Shown here: positions 7,420 through 7,714 of the stretch, one piece after another
How positions within the stretch are numbered: the stretch's first letter is position 1
How the letters are laid out: the number at the start of each line of letters is the position of its first letter
DNA from: Actinomycetota bacterium
Lineage (GTDB): Bacteria; Actinomycetota; Thermoleophilia; Gaiellales; Gaiellaceae
DNA: 7,714 nucleotides
Direction: 5' to 3'
Assembly: GCA_013696595.1 (NCBI GenBank)
Contig: JACCYG010000139.1
Span: 1 to 7,714 of the forward strand
Program-made: the position numbers and the translations under genes
Notes under the pieces: generated by a model
Told to the model about the DNA's origin: nothing
The model's database searches: none
What the model saw: the letters and a program-made list of their open reading frames with translations, nothing else

Positions 7420-7714
7420 ATGGCGCTTGACGTCGCGCGGCTCGAGCTCGGCCTGATCGGGACGAATTGCTACCTCGTCCGGGAGGCCGGGGCGGAGGAG
7501 GCTGTCGTCGTCGACCCGGGCGGCGACGCACCCGAGATCCGCCTCGAGCTCGCCCGCAGTGGAATGCGTTGCGCCGCGATCCTCATCACGCATGGTCACT
7601 GGGACCACCTGGGCGGTGTCGCGGACCTGGCCGAGGGCACCGGCGCGCCTGTCCACATGGCCGAGGACGAGCGCGCGCTTCTCGAGGAGGTCAACGAGTA
7701 CGTGCCCCAGGGGG
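7420..7714 (+). CDS. Metallo-beta-lactamase-fold hydrolase, glyoxalase II-like (3' end outside window)
   Basis: Only the first 98 residues are present; the frame is still open at the window edge. The N-terminus MALDVARLELGLIGTNCYLV is typical of glyoxalase II-like proteins, where the GTNCYLV strand leads the fold. VVVDPGGD (29-36) follows. The metal-binding HxHxDH motif is ITHGHWDHLGG (56-66), with His58, His60, Asp62 and His63 as the expected ligands. Such enzymes hydrolyse thioesters such as S-lactoylglutathione or related substrates; the exact substrate cannot be told from this part. The ATG at 7420 is chosen because it fits the family N-terminus and lies 10 nt after TAGACT. The gene is divergent from the Cys-cluster gene. 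Further metal ligands lie beyond the edge, so completeness cannot be judged. Confidence 0.88.
   Translation, partial: MALDVARLELGLIGTNCYLVREAGAEEAVVVDPGGDAPEIRLELARSGMRCAAILITHGHWDHLGGVADLAEGTGAPVHMAEDERALLEEVNEYVPQG

Overview
The window is a GC-rich bacterial chromosome segment. Frequent GTG starts, near-absence of strong Shine-Dalgarno sites and a recurring leaderless promoter pattern point to Actinomycetota. The architecture looks most like a Thermoleophilia (Gaiellales/Solirubrobacterales) genome, but that rank is inferred from gene style and not shown by a marker.

Region 1 (1-5676, + strand) is a histidine-utilisation cluster in the order ftcD, hutH, hutU, hutI. HutH removes ammonia from histidine to give urocanate. 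HutU hydrates urocanate to imidazolone propionate, and HutI opens that ring to N-formimino-glutamate. FtcD passes the formimino group to tetrahydrofolate and releases glutamate. All key catalytic residues I could check are present. ftcD is separated from hutH by a 156-nt gap with C-runs and a promoter-like element, so hutHUI may be transcribed apart from ftcD. hutH/hutU overlap by 4 nt (GTGA). hutU/hutI abut so tightly that hutI has no ATG/GTG/TTG start covering its conserved N-terminus; the only well-placed candidate is an ATA overlapping the hutU stop codon. No hut regulator, histidine transporter or formimino-THF cyclodeaminase is in view.

Region 2 (5685-6116) holds a small basic two-helix membrane protein of unknown function, ending at a strong hairpin shared with the convergent genes that follow.

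Region 3 (7341-6101, - strand) holds two small hypothetical genes, one with a CCxxCxxC cluster and one a compact membrane protein, followed by a tandem pair of cupin proteins. Region 4 (7420-7714, + strand) is the 5' end of a metallo-beta-lactamase-fold hydrolase cut by the window edge.

The most notable non-coding pattern is the hexamer TAGACT. By eye it occurs exactly four times on either strand, each time just upstream of a start codon: 6 nt before hutH and the Cys-cluster gene, 10 nt before the first cupin and the hydrolase. I read it as the -10 element of leaderless or near-leaderless promoters. Other points of interest are an internal hutU patch with foreign-looking codon use and an operator-like palindrome upstream of ftcD. 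I see no mobile element, CRISPR array, RNA gene or clearly new defence or biosynthetic system.
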